A stretch of 40,902 nucleotides of DNA from Pleurotus djamor. Lineage: Eukaryota; Basidiomycota; Agaricomycetes; Agaricales; Pleurotaceae. Below the pieces are notes generated by a model. That model did not search any database. It was not told the origin of the DNA and was given only the letters and a program-made list of their open reading frames with translations. The position numbers were made by a program, and so were the translations under genes. Where the stretch lies: positions 1 to 40,902 of the forward strand of contig JAPEVF010000401.1 of NCBI GenBank assembly GCA_029747585.1, given 5' to 3'. Positions 22,544 through 32,382 of this stretch are shown here, in pieces. The stretch's first letter is position 1; every line of letters starts with the position of its first letter.

Positions 22544-23681
22544 CTATAGTCGCGTTACTGACCAAACCATAATATACGCTTCACTGTCACAATGGTTCTT
22601 CTGGATATCCTCAGACGCCAATTCAAGTCTCGCTTCAACTTTCGCCGTTCCTTTCTTGAAGATTCCCCCGTCCCAGAGCTCCGCCCAGCTTTCTGGGCTA
22701 TGCCAATACATATCGTATTCCTCGCCGTCCGTGAGCAGCTTCTTGTTGCCAGCTTCGCGCAAGCCTCCATGAGTGCCGAAGATTGTGGATCCCGGGAGAG
22801 GGGAGAGGAGGGACGCGAGTATTTTGCATACTTGTGTCTGTGTTGCCTCGTCGAAAAGATGGATGAATGAGTTCGCGTGTAAAGCGGCGACGTGACCTTG
22901 GAGCGGTGTCAAGTTGCTCAAGGTAGACAGTTTGGGAACCTGCGCAGTGGGGGCTTCGTAGAAGGGTTCGCGTGGAGCGATGTGCTGAGGTGTGAAGATA
23001 TCTCCTTGCACAAAAGCCGCCGGGAACGACTCTGGTGTCGATTTGAACAGTTCGTGTCCAGAATTCCAGAATTCTTGGTTAGAGGGATGATATTAGAGAG
23101 GGCTCAAGGATTCGGAGGGGTAAAAGGCGCTTTACCTCCGCGTAAGTCTGATGCTATGGCACTCTCCACCGGCCAACCGTCCATAACGGCTTTCCTGATG
23201 TCGTTACCAACTAGATCAAGCCTGAATTTTGAGCAACTAGACATCGGGGAGGGGGAGAACTCACAGCAGCACCCGATATCCAGCAGAATCGCGCCAGGCC
23301 TCACTTTGGGTAACTGCATTACCTGAGGGTAGATTGTGTGCCGGGAGATATACAAACTAGAGTCATAGGGACGGTATAAACTCAAGTAGAGGTTCGAGGC
23401 GGACGTTCACGAACTCAAGGAACAGCAACAGTCGGATGCATGGATATCCGCAAATCTGTTGTCATATCAAGGATGAGTTCGAGATACTGATATGATAAAG
23501 ACAGATAACGAACTTCATAAGCGCTTCGTTGTACCTTCAGAATATGTGTCTTCAACTCTTCATCATCTCGGATCCCAGTGACCGCTTTGAAGAACGCAGA
23601 CGCCTCGGGGCTGATGGCATAAATAGACGGGTCCAGAGGTGCTTTGACTGCTGGCATGGGGAAATGAGATGTCTCCGTCAT
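22544..23681 (-). CDS. SAM-dependent methyltransferase, AusD-like
   Basis: Class I methyltransferase of the basidiomycete family resembling the fungal meroterpenoid methyltransferase AusD. The real substrate is unknown and no biosynthetic core gene is adjacent. Exons: 23681-23514, about 23455-23420, 23356-23265, 23210-23136 and 23073-22544, roughly 300 aa. Motifs: DPSIYAISPEASAFFKAVTG, motif I as RPGAILLDIGCCFGNDIRK once the acceptor at 23211 is used, SAIASDLRGEFWNSGHELF, QGDIFTPQHIAP, FIHLFDEATQTQVC, LLSPLPGSTIFGTHGG, HSPESWAELWDGGIFKKGT and the C-terminus MVWSVTRL. Exon 2 reads ICGYPCIR, but its 3' donor cannot be fixed: the good donors are one base out of phase with exon 3. An alternative upstream start exists at 23726. 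Confidence 0.85.
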
Positions 23682-25031
23682 ATTGGATTGGGCGTAGAGA
23701 GACAACGAATGGGGGACAATCGTCAAAGTTTCCTTTTATGAGTAAGCAACCAGTTCTCATACAGCCCGTCCTTGGCCGTGTATTATGCAACGTGCGGGTT
23801 GGTGGCGACGAGCAGCAAGCAAGGGGACTTCAAAGCTTCAGCTTCAGTACCTGGCTTGTGTGGTTGCGTACGATATAAATAGAAGGCGAGAAGCGCATTA
23901 AATGCACTCCCCGGAACAGACAAAAGTCCGCGGGAACCTAGCTAGCACGCGTGCTCGGTCCTCGGAGTCCATGGCCTGTTCGAGCCTTCGATTCTGAGCG
24001 TCCGAAATCCACCCCAGGCTCGCACAAGGATGTGTGAGGCAGTGAAGCGACGTCCCGAGAAATGACACTAGGTTTTCAGGGAGAAGGCGGCGACCTCTCT
24101 AGAGGGGGGAATAGAAAGCATCCAGAAGACATTCGCATCGTAGGGAACAGCGTTCGGGCATTCGACAGTGTCAGAGATATAGGCTCGTAACTTGTAGAGG
24201 GTGGTTCAGGGTGGTTCGCGTTGACCTGCTAGAATGTCGACGATGCATGGGTCGGACAGAGTTGGCGTTCAAGCTCAAGCTCAAGCTCCAGTCCGCTGCA
24301 GGCCTCAAGCTCGGAGACCGCAGGCGACGCCAGCTGTTGGCGAGTTGTGATATACGTATCGTACCTAGAGGCAGGATACAAGGCAAAATTGAGGCAACCA
24401 GCTAGGAAAAGACGTGGTTTATTCTCACCAAATTGAAATACCCATCAATCCCATTCTGATTCACTCGACTTGAATCTACCAAGTACCTCCACTGTTGGCA
24501 ACACCCATCTCGGCATCTGGAATTATGCGAGAACGCCGCGAAACAAAAGACAGCGAAGGCTCAACATCGTTCGAATAACGCGAAGCTAAAGGTACCGAGC
24601 AAAAAANTGAGAACACGGACTTGAGAGGACCATTCATATCAATTGCGCCGCACCCAATGCTGAAGTTGGGAGTTCAAGCTGAAGTTGGATATCCCCTCGA
24701 AGTTGTTCCAGAGTCCAGATGCTGGACCGATGTGAACCACCATATCGCTGGACGCTCCTTTTCCCGACGCGTAGCCATGCGCGCTTCGCAGCGAGCGAAG
24801 GCGACAACAGACTATTTCAACCCGATAACGTGCGCCTCGACGCGTAGAAGGACGTCGTAAGCTCCTGGCATGATGGAAGGATGATGAACGATGGTGGGAT
24901 GAGCATATCGAGTACAGGGAATTTTAAGTCTATTTCAAGCTTGAACCGCAACCACCACCATCTCAAACAGCTCGCGTCCACTACATATCAACTTACTCTG
25001 CTCCGCCTCACTCCGCCTGCTTACGCCGACG
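23682..25031. other. intergenic region with short direct repeats
   Basis: No gene is recognised in 1.35 kb. Near 24270 the hexamer aagctc recurs in a row (ttcaagctcaagctcaagctc). Around 24664-24700 gaagttg/ttcaagctg-type words recur. An N lies at 24607 after six A. The last 100 bases resemble the segment upstream of the second tandem F-box gene and belong to the duplication. Confidence 0.4.
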
Positions 25032-26740
25032 ATGACCCAGGCTCACAGCGTCGAGCTCGAGCTTGGCTCCCTTCGACTTCAACGCGAAAAAAACGCGTCG
25101 CGCGCAGTCGCGAAACTACCAAGGGAACTCCTTTCGCGAATTTTCCTTGATATCCGATACAGTTATCACTTGAAGGATTACTCTACTCTTCGGTATCAAC
25201 GAAAATGGTTGATGCTCCTCCATGTCTGTCATATGTGGAGGGAGGTCGCCTTGGGCACAGCTCTCCTTTGGAACTGGATCGAGCCAAGCTCGATCAGCCG
25301 GACGCAACACCACATCGCATTTTCGAGGGGTATACCTTTGAACATGTTGTGCCAGTCAGAGAATCCCAACATGGATGCCGTCGATATCGTCATGTCCCAG
25401 TTCCACAGGTTCAAAACAATGACCGTTGACGTCCCGAATCGTCGGTCTCTCTACCACGTACTAGGGCGCATAAAAGACACTCCTGCTCCCTTACTGGAGG
25501 AGCTTGTTCTCGGAGTAGACAGGCGGAGGAGCGAGGAAGGTTTCGTTCTACCAGCGGATGTTCCGCTTCACAAAATGTCGGCGCTCCGAGTCTGCACCCT
25601 CACTCGGGGGACTCTCACTGTGGCCTTGCCCTCCATCCCTCGTTTAGAGGACCTTACTTTCTCCGCGGACGGATCGCCTCTTCCCATCGTCCTGGCGTCT
25701 TTGAAGAATAATCCAGGTATCACGGACCTCTGCATCGACCCAGCTGACTTCTCCGCAAATTCATCGGAAGAATTTGCATCCCTCCAACTACAGCCAATTT
25801 CACTACCCAAACTTGAAAATATTCATATCGTCTCCGACAGACTCGAGGCCTCCCGCATTTTCGACCTCCTTGATTACCCTTCATGCCTTGGCTTCGAATT
25901 CAAGTGCTACAATGAGGGTCAGAGCTCTCTTAGCAGTCTCGCAAACGTGTGTGCTCATGTAGCCCGAATGGCGCCAGCGTCAGAGCCTGGTAGCCCTATG
26001 CTCGAGCTGAAAAGCGAAGACTATTTTTTGAGGATGATGTATCACAATCGCGCTTTCCTCTACTTCGAGCTTCCTTTATTCTTATCCCGTGAAGAGACCC
26101 CAGAACTGCTCGAAATCCTCCTCACAACTTTCGGTGCTCTCCCTTGGTCCAAAGTCCAACATCTTTGCGCGGACAATCTCGCAGACTTGTTGCGACCCTC
26201 CATTCTGGACCTTTTCACAAACGTCATCTTGCTGACAGTCCGATTCACTGACGCCAGGCTCTTCCTTGACGATTACCCTGACGACGCTCGCCCGCCCTTC
26301 CCGAAGTTGAAATTCCTGCGCTGGGAATCGGATTGCTTTGCTACCACTGCGACGTCCCTCGAAAGTCAAGAGGAGTGCCTATCCCTCTTTCGATTTCTCG
26401 ATCAACGCAAACATATCGGCTTGCCAATTAGGTCATTAGAGCTGGCAACCATCTTCCATTTGACATCCGAGATCGATGAGATTGTTCTCGAAGAGCTTAG
26501 AGATCTCGTTGACTGGTTGGACATTATGTGATGTCCGAGGTGTGCCCTTGCCGATTTGAAGGGTTGTAGAAATTTAAACCTGTGATCGCCGAATCATAGT
26601 AATAATGATACCATATGTGAGTCTCTCCAACTCCTTTGCAAAACCCCGTCCTTCATTGATTGCGACTACTCATCAGCGTTTGGCATAATTCTTTACTTAC
26701 ATGTCATCCTACTGCTCTATTCTACAAGCTCTGAACCCAA
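24930..26740 (+). repeat. tandem duplication unit, copy A
   Basis: Similarity to copy B covers the leader (cttgaaccgcaaccac here, cttgaactgcaaccac there), the whole F-box frame and the trailer (cctgtgatcgc...cagta/tagtaataatgatacc, then cctactgctctatt versus cctactgttctatc). Boundaries are approximate, set by eye. Confidence 0.7.
25032..26531 (+). CDS. F-box/LRR-like protein, tandem paralogue A
   Basis: Single-exon gene of 499 aa. The N-terminus VELELGSLRLQREKNASRAV runs into the F-box (AKLPRELLSRIFLDIRYSYH, then LLHVCHMWREVALGTALLWN). Irregular leucine-rich segments follow, e.g. PSIPRLEDLTFSADGSPLP and SLKNNPGITDLCIDPADFS. The C-terminus reads IRSLELATIFHLTSEIDE then ELRDLVDWLDIM. Its ATG aligns with the second ATG of copy B. 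Likely an SCF substrate adaptor, substrate unknown. Most of the divergence from its neighbour lies in the LRR part. Lack of introns contrasts with the intron-rich surroundings. Confidence 0.85.
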   Translation: MTQAHSVELELGSLRLQREKNASRAVAKLPRELLSRIFLDIRYSYHLKDYSTLRYQRKWLMLLHVCHMWREVALGTALLWNWIEPSSISRTQHHIAFSRGIPLNMLCQSENPNMDAVDIVMSQFHRFKTMTVDVPNRRSLYHVLGRIKDTPAPLLEELVLGVDRRRSEEGFVLPADVPLHKMSALRVCTLTRGTLTVALPSIPRLEDLTFSADGSPLPIVLASLKNNPGITDLCIDPADFSANSSEEFASLQLQPISLPKLENIHIVSDRLEASRIFDLLDYPSCLGFEFKCYNEGQSSLSSLANVCAHVARMAPASEPGSPMLELKSEDYFLRMMYHNRAFLYFELPLFLSREETPELLEILLTTFGALPWSKVQHLCADNLADLLRPSILDLFTNVILLTVRFTDARLFLDDYPDDARPPFPKLKFLRWESDCFATTATSLESQEECLSLFRFLDQRKHIGLPIRSLELATIFHLTSEIDEIVLEELRDLVDWLDIM

Positions 26741-27293
26741 AAGCACGCATTCGGCTTGAGGTTTCATGTGTTCTCGTTGACCATAGATAGTTCATCGAGC
26801 CTTCAAATAACTGGAGCTCGCGTGAAGTTCTGCCTACGAACGCAGGGAAATGTAGACCACCAACTACACAAAGCCATCGGGCTGCCGTCCGTCGATCGCA
26901 AGGCCCACCCTAGAGAAGAACTACAAGGCAAGTATGTTAGGACATGCTCGTACTGCAATTTCCGCCTAGCATTATCGATCCCAATTCGATCCTTGCCGGG
27001 AGCAAAACGGTGAAATCGCCTCAAGAGAGAGTCTCAGTATCGCCTTCGCTACTAATAGGGTTCGGCCCAGCAACTAGTGCTTCGAAAAACGGAGAGGAAA
27101 AGGTTTTATCTAAAACAGCGCTTGATGGTGAGGTGAGTCAGGTGCGCATATCAAATCATGTCAGGGAATTTGCGATAAGCAACCCTTAGAAGCCGATGGG
27201 ACGAGCCTATCTCATCCTTGAACTGCAACCACTGCGATCATCTCGCAACACCTCCAACTTTCTCTGCTTTACCTCACTTTACTTCGCTTTCTG
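26532..27293. other. spacer between the tandem F-box genes
   Basis: Holds the 3' trailer of copy A and the upstream leader of copy B. No gene is recognised. Short frames here have no family resemblance. Confidence 0.4.
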
Positions 27294-29010
27294 ATGCCGC
27301 TCACGCCTTCGATGAACGGGACGCGCAACGTCGAGCTCGAGCTCGGCTCCCTCCAACTTCAGCGCCAGAAAAACGCGTCTCGAGCCGTCGCGAAACTACC
27401 AAGAGAACTCCTTTCGCGAATTTTCCTCGATATCCGATACCGCGACCACTCGAAGGAGTATTCTACGCTTCCATATCAACGGGAATGGTTGGTACTCCTA
27501 CATGTCTGCCACATGTGGAGGGAGGTTGCCTTGGGGTTGGCTCTCTTCTGGAGCTGGATCGAGCCAAGCTCGATCAGCCGGACGAAGCAACACGTCGCGC
27601 TTTCGAAGAGCACACCCTTGAATATGTTGTGCCTCATGGAAACCCTCAACTTGGAGGCCATCGATATCGTCATGTCTCAGTTTTACAGGTTCAAAACAAT
27701 GATCGTTGACGCGCCTGGCTCACAGCCCCTCCATCACATACTGGGGCACATGAAAGATGTAGCTGCTCCTTTACTAGAGGAGCTCACTCTTGCCATAGAC
27801 AACTGCTTCGGCGGTGTAAGTTTCGTCTTCCCAAAGGAAATACCACTCGACGAAATGCCGTCGCTCCGAACGTTGACTCTCACCCGTGGGGTTGTCACTG
27901 CAGCCTTACCCTCCCTTCCTCGACTAGAGCACCTCACTTTCTCTGCGGACAGATCGCCAGTCTCTCGTATCCTAGAGTCGCTGAAGAACAATCTAAACAT
28001 AACCCACCTTCGCATTGACAAAGCCGACTATACCGTGACCCCATCAGACGATATCGCTTCTTTGAAATCGTCACCGGTCTTGCTCCCTAAGCTTGAAAGC
28101 ATCTCGATCGTCTCCGAGGAGCTGAGGGCCTCCAGGCTCTTTGGATTCCTCAATTTCCCATCCTGCATGGACTTCGAGTTCAAATGCTACCATCAGGGTC
28201 GAAGCTCCTTACGCAGCTTGGCAAGAGTGTGCTCTCATGTAGCTGGAATGGGCCTAGGGCCACAAACGGACGGTCCTACCCTGGACCTCGAAACCGAAGA
28301 CGACCTCGTGAAAATATTGTACCGCGGTCAAGCCTGCCTTTACTTCGAACTTCCTTTGTCCCCCGATGGCGAGCCCATAACAATCCTCGAAGACCTCCTC
28401 ACGCCATTCAGTGCCCTCCCTTTCTCTGAAGTCCAACACCTTGGCCTTGACAATATCGAAGCAGAGTGGTTACAACCCTCTGTTCTGGACCGTTTCAAGA
28501 ACGTCACTTCGTTGACTCTCCAATACACCGACGTCAGCTTCTTCTTGGGCGATCATCCTGACGATATTCACTCATACCTACCTAAACTGAATTATCTGTG
28601 CTTCAAGTCGGATTGTTTCTCTGCGACTGCTATGTCCAGTGACAGTGAACTCGAGCGCCAGTTCCTCAGAGTATTCCTGACTCAGCGCGTGCTGGTTGGC
28701 AAGCCAATTCATACGTTGGAAATAGGACCTGGTTACTTTTCTGAAGTTGATGAACGTCACGTCGAGGAGTATAGAGGTTTGGTTCAACGGTTGGATATTG
28801 TATAATGTCCGTTATTCTGGGAGGCTTAAACTAAGGAATGTCGTTGACTTCCGAACCTGTGATCGCTGTTTCACAGTAATGATACCCTACGTGAGTCCCC
28901 AGATCTCTTTTGCTGATCGAGCACGTCGCTGATTGCTTGTGTTCATCAGAATTGGACTTAATTTTACTTACGCGCCTCCCTACTGTTCTATCTTCAACCT
29001 CTCAAAATGC
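27190..29010 (+). repeat. tandem duplication unit, copy B
   Basis: Second unit of the duplication that starts near 24930, in the same orientation and offset by about 2.26 kb. The coding part is best conserved and the flanks are patchy, so the event is not recent. Confidence 0.7.
27294..28805 (+). CDS. F-box/LRR-like protein, tandem paralogue B
   Basis: Single-exon gene of 503 aa. The F-box block NASRAVAKLPRELLSRIFLD is identical in both copies. WLVLLHVCHMWREVALGLAL and IEPSSISRTKQHVALSKST are nearly so, while the LRR region has drifted more. The first ATG (27294) adds five residues; the ATG at 27309 aligns with the start of copy A and is equally likely. The C-terminus HVEEYRGLVQRLDIV corresponds to VLEELRDLVDWLDIM of copy A. 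It has the same inferred role as an SCF adaptor. Probably functional: no frame break over 1.5 kb. Confidence 0.85.
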   Translation: MPLTPSMNGTRNVELELGSLQLQRQKNASRAVAKLPRELLSRIFLDIRYRDHSKEYSTLPYQREWLVLLHVCHMWREVALGLALFWSWIEPSSISRTKQHVALSKSTPLNMLCLMETLNLEAIDIVMSQFYRFKTMIVDAPGSQPLHHILGHMKDVAAPLLEELTLAIDNCFGGVSFVFPKEIPLDEMPSLRTLTLTRGVVTAALPSLPRLEHLTFSADRSPVSRILESLKNNLNITHLRIDKADYTVTPSDDIASLKSSPVLLPKLESISIVSEELRASRLFGFLNFPSCMDFEFKCYHQGRSSLRSLARVCSHVAGMGLGPQTDGPTLDLETEDDLVKILYRGQACLYFELPLSPDGEPITILEDLLTPFSALPFSEVQHLGLDNIEAEWLQPSVLDRFKNVTSLTLQYTDVSFFLGDHPDDIHSYLPKLNYLCFKSDCFSATAMSSDSELERQFLRVFLTQRVLVGKPIHTLEIGPGYFSEVDERHVEEYRGLVQRLDIV

Positions 29011-29338
29011 TAATGATACGTGTATTCTGCTTTACAACCGACCTGCTGCGGCACCTCGACCTCGGGTGTAGGTTTTCAAGGACACGATTGGCTGCGACTG
29101 CGCCGAATGCGAGTAGGCGTGGGTTGGCTCCGACCTATGACCCATTAAAAGCCTACAGTACTAGTACTAGCTGTGAAGCACACACTGAAGCACTCTGGCA
29201 TCGGTTAAGATCTTCCTTTTTTCGTGAGGGCGGAGGTTAACTTTCCGAACAACTTGTATGAAAGTTGCATCGATTGACATCCAGATATCGCCACCTAGTC
29301 ACAATACTGCAAACGCGGAGGAGGATATTGGCAGCAGC
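28806..29338. other. convergent intergenic region
   Basis: Between the stop of F-box copy B and the stop of the minus-strand DUF2235 gene. It carries the trailer of the duplication unit to about 29010. No further gene is recognised. Confidence 0.4.
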
Positions 29339-31185
29339 CTAAGGATCTTTTGAACAAGAATGATGTAAGTGTAAGTCCACATCTTCAACCCACTGCTCAA
29401 TATCCTCTACCCCTTTGATTGCCACATGCTTATGTTGGTCTTCCTTTGTAGGACCTTCCTTGCAAAGACGAGCTTTGGGCACGTATGCTTTATCTGTGAT
29501 GGGGACTTTGGCGTCCATAGCGTCTCTGACGGACGAGTGAATCTGGTGACCTTGCCGGACGGTGCGAGATCGTCCTTTGTGAAATCTAAATACATAGGGA
29601 AGTAAGTAGCATCAGCGATACGTCAATGCGAGAAGAGCTGGGAGGATGTTTTACTTTCTAGTAAATTCTTGACAAGGATGAAGTCCGGACCCGTGCGTGA
29701 CCCGCCGAATGGGCAGCCATTCAAGCAATTTCCACCAAGCAGGGGGGTTGATATACGTAGATGGCTCGGTTCCTTTCTCTGGGAGTTTGTCAAGATCAAA
29801 TTTTAACCCGCATTGTTGTGCCTCAGATATCATCCAACGTAGGGAGGGCCTATCATTGTCAACGTCCACCGTCTTGTTATTGGCACCGCCTCTGTAACAA
29901 AAGTGGTTGTCGGAGGTGGACAGTTACTGAGACAATCATGCTTACATGTCAGCGTGGCAGCCACGGAACCATACTTCTTTGAGCTGATCCACCTTTCTCT
30001 CTTCTTTAGGTCGCTGCGTATTTTCACTTGGTGTTGTATCACCACTTTGTTCCATAGCCAACGCGTCGCATCTGTGAGTATATTCGGGGACAAACTTGAC
30101 CCTCCATTCATCCAATGCAAGTGCATGTCGAAAGTATGTGACATGATCCATCCCGATGGTCGCCGGAAGACATGACTTCCGAACGAAACCAACAGACGAA
30201 ACGGTATCCCTGATAGAACGAGACTGTCATACACACATCGCGTGCACTGTGGCCAGTGAATACTCACCAAGCACCGACAAAATGGACTTGGGCACCCACG
30301 TGAGAGAATGCGGCTTTGTACCTCTCGCAGAGTTTGTCAGTTGAGATGGGAGCCTTGGATTTGAATTTGAACCCGAATTTGAGTTTGAATTTGGACTTGG
30401 AATCAGGGCCGTTCATAGTACACCGATGCTTTTCTTGAACATGAGAATAGAGCTTGAAGGCGCTGCATTGAAAGGAATATGAGATACTATCGGATGCCAA
30501 CGGGAGCCTTGCAAGCACTGACAAGGGGATTTGGTCATTATTTCCCTTATGTAGAAGTCCAACCTAATTCGTTGCATGTAAATGTGATACTGGATAAGGA
30601 TAGAAAACCGCAGCGTACCGTTTTTATCATTCCAGCTAGGACGCGGACAAAATACGCTCCTCTGGAGAATCCTACGATTCGAATATCAGTCCGTATCGCA
30701 CGGCGAATTGATGAGAATTATTGAACCGAATAAATATATCCTGTCGCCAGGCTTATAGTTCTCAGAAAGCCACTGGTACGCGGCGAAAATCTTGCGCTCA
30801 AAGTGACTGTATGAAGACGGGAGTAAGCTAGGGCATTCACGGTGAGAACTGACTACTGACTGACCGAGCTGTTACCATCTCTAGAGCGGTTTCGAGCTTC
30901 TCTTTCATTTTCCCGAAGATAGTGTTGTGTGGATCAGCGAAGGTGCCAATGCCACTCGTATAGTATGTAAGCTGTGTTTCATTCCTAATAAGGATGCGGC
31001 ACAATTCGACGACGTTGGTATTCTGTGGAAATTGTCAACGAAGGACTTGGAGAGGTTAATATAACCTGCTCGGTGCTCACCTGGTGAGAAAATTCGTTTG
31101 CGGTTCCGTCGATGGATAGAACGAGGTTCCTCCCTTCAGTCTCTTCAGCGGTGGAAGGAGTGGAAGGAACGGGCGAAGTAGCCAT
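29339..31185 (-). CDS. DUF2235 (Tle1-like) alpha/beta-hydrolase
   Basis: Fungal protein with the DUF2235 alpha/beta-hydrolase fold, the same fold as the catalytic domain of bacterial Tle1 phospholipases. Nine exons: 31185-31081, 31022-30865, 30806-30727, 30671-30619, 30563-30523, 30462-30268, 30209-29946, 29891-29655 and 29585-29339 (1380 nt, 459 aa). It starts MATSPVPSTPST, then RNLVLSIDGTANEF, ENYKPGDRIYLFGFSRGAYF (nucleophile elbow GFSRG, S117), VGLLHKGNNDQIPFAFKLYS, VHFVGAWDTVSSVGF (D212) and KEVWFRGCHADIGGANNK (H296). The C-terminus has GHQIHSSVRDAMDAKVPITD and AYVPKARL. The candidate triad Ser-Asp-His is complete, so a lipase/esterase-type activity is plausible but the substrate is unknown. 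A Lys/Phe-rich low-complexity insert (residues near 165-175) interrupts the fold between the PFAFKLYS and ERYKAAFSHVG segments. Confidence 0.93.
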
Positions 31186-32382
31186 GGCTTCGGCTTAGAA
31201 TCTAGCGGAAGCCTTAAAAGCACCATACACGCTGAAGCCATGCATCCCAGAACGAGATACACCCGTGAATGTGGGATGACTGCGGTGGCAGAGGAACAGC
31301 ATCTGTGCGTGTGGGGTCCGATGGAATATGGGCGGAGAAAATGAGGGTGGAGCACAATCGAGGGTTCTGTGGTCAATCGACGGAAAGTCGACCGACATGT
31401 GTAAATGGACTCGAGGTTCATGCCAGGTCGTAGCTACTCAGCGAGTTAAACGACCGTTGATTTGACCATGTAAAGCCCGGCTAACCTTCGAAGAGAGCGC
31501 TCAGCTGTCACTTCTTCCCTAGAATAGAACGTCCATGGGAAAGAGATAGATAGAATGCTGTAAAGTGCGAGGCTACAAGGAGGGAATTATTGAGCGTCTC
31601 GGAGCACCTGTAAGTGATTTCCGAGGCTGGTATTTTGGGGTACGAGCGATTGAATGAAGATCGAGGGTGTTGTCAAATTGTCTAGCCAATGGGACCTCCA
31701 GGTTCGAGGGTGTAGTTGAGTCGTAAGATCAGCCCGAGTGGCATCCTTCAGTTGCCCGTGAAGATCGTAGCAAGAAGCGGCGATACATGGGGGAAGAAGG
31801 CGGTGAGTGCATAGTGCATACCCGGCATTTTCAACGGCCGCGAGACTTGGGGTGACACGTCTACTTGAGAGACACGGCGCCGAGTTGGTGGAAAGTAGCG
31901 TTTCTCCGGAATTTGGGATAAGCTGAGACCGCTCAAGTCAGCTCTAGCAGCCCGATGCCATGATCATGTCGTAGATGAGCCCCGGATGATTGAGACTTTC
32001 CAAAATTGAATTGACGGTCAATTTCGCACGTAATTCAGTAGATGCACTTCAAATAAGGGACAAATAACAAGAAAGCGGTAGCAACTTGCGATGGCTTATG
32101 GTCTAGGACTCAGGAGAGGATCAGGCCCAATTCGTGACATTAGACGCGATGACTCACATTCCCGTGATCGGCGTCACGTTGAACGTGACACTCAATTTTT
32201 CATTGAACTTAGCCACTTCAACTTGTAGTTCAACTTGGACATTTTCAACCTGGATGCAACGTGAAAGAGCTCCTAAAACAAAGTGTCCAATCGCTTGCTG
32301 TTGATACTAGTCCTAAGAGACGTGCGTGTCGAGACCTAGGGAGCATCAATCTTCTTCACTGTCACATCCGCCTGAGCTAGAT
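31186..32382. other. intergenic region with inverted and direct short repeats
   Basis: No gene is recognised in 1.2 kb. The 115-aa minus-strand frame at 31421-31077 overlaps the DUF2235 start and looks random. 32173-32189 is an inverted repeat, followed by several ttcaactt-type words (32205-32255). Confidence 0.4.
32173..32189. repeat. short inverted repeat
   Basis: gtcacgtt g aacgtgac: two perfect 8-bp arms around one central base. Could be a dimeric-factor site or chance. No gene start is close by. Confidence 0.35.

Noticed and set aside
23970..23990. GTTCGAGCC resembling a tRNA T-loop
   Set aside because: No matching acceptor stem, D-arm or anticodon arm could be folded around it. No tRNA was found elsewhere by eye.
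31077..31421. 115-aa minus-strand frame overlapping the DUF2235 start
   Set aside because: Different frame from the DUF2235 first exon, composition looks random, and no domain is seen.
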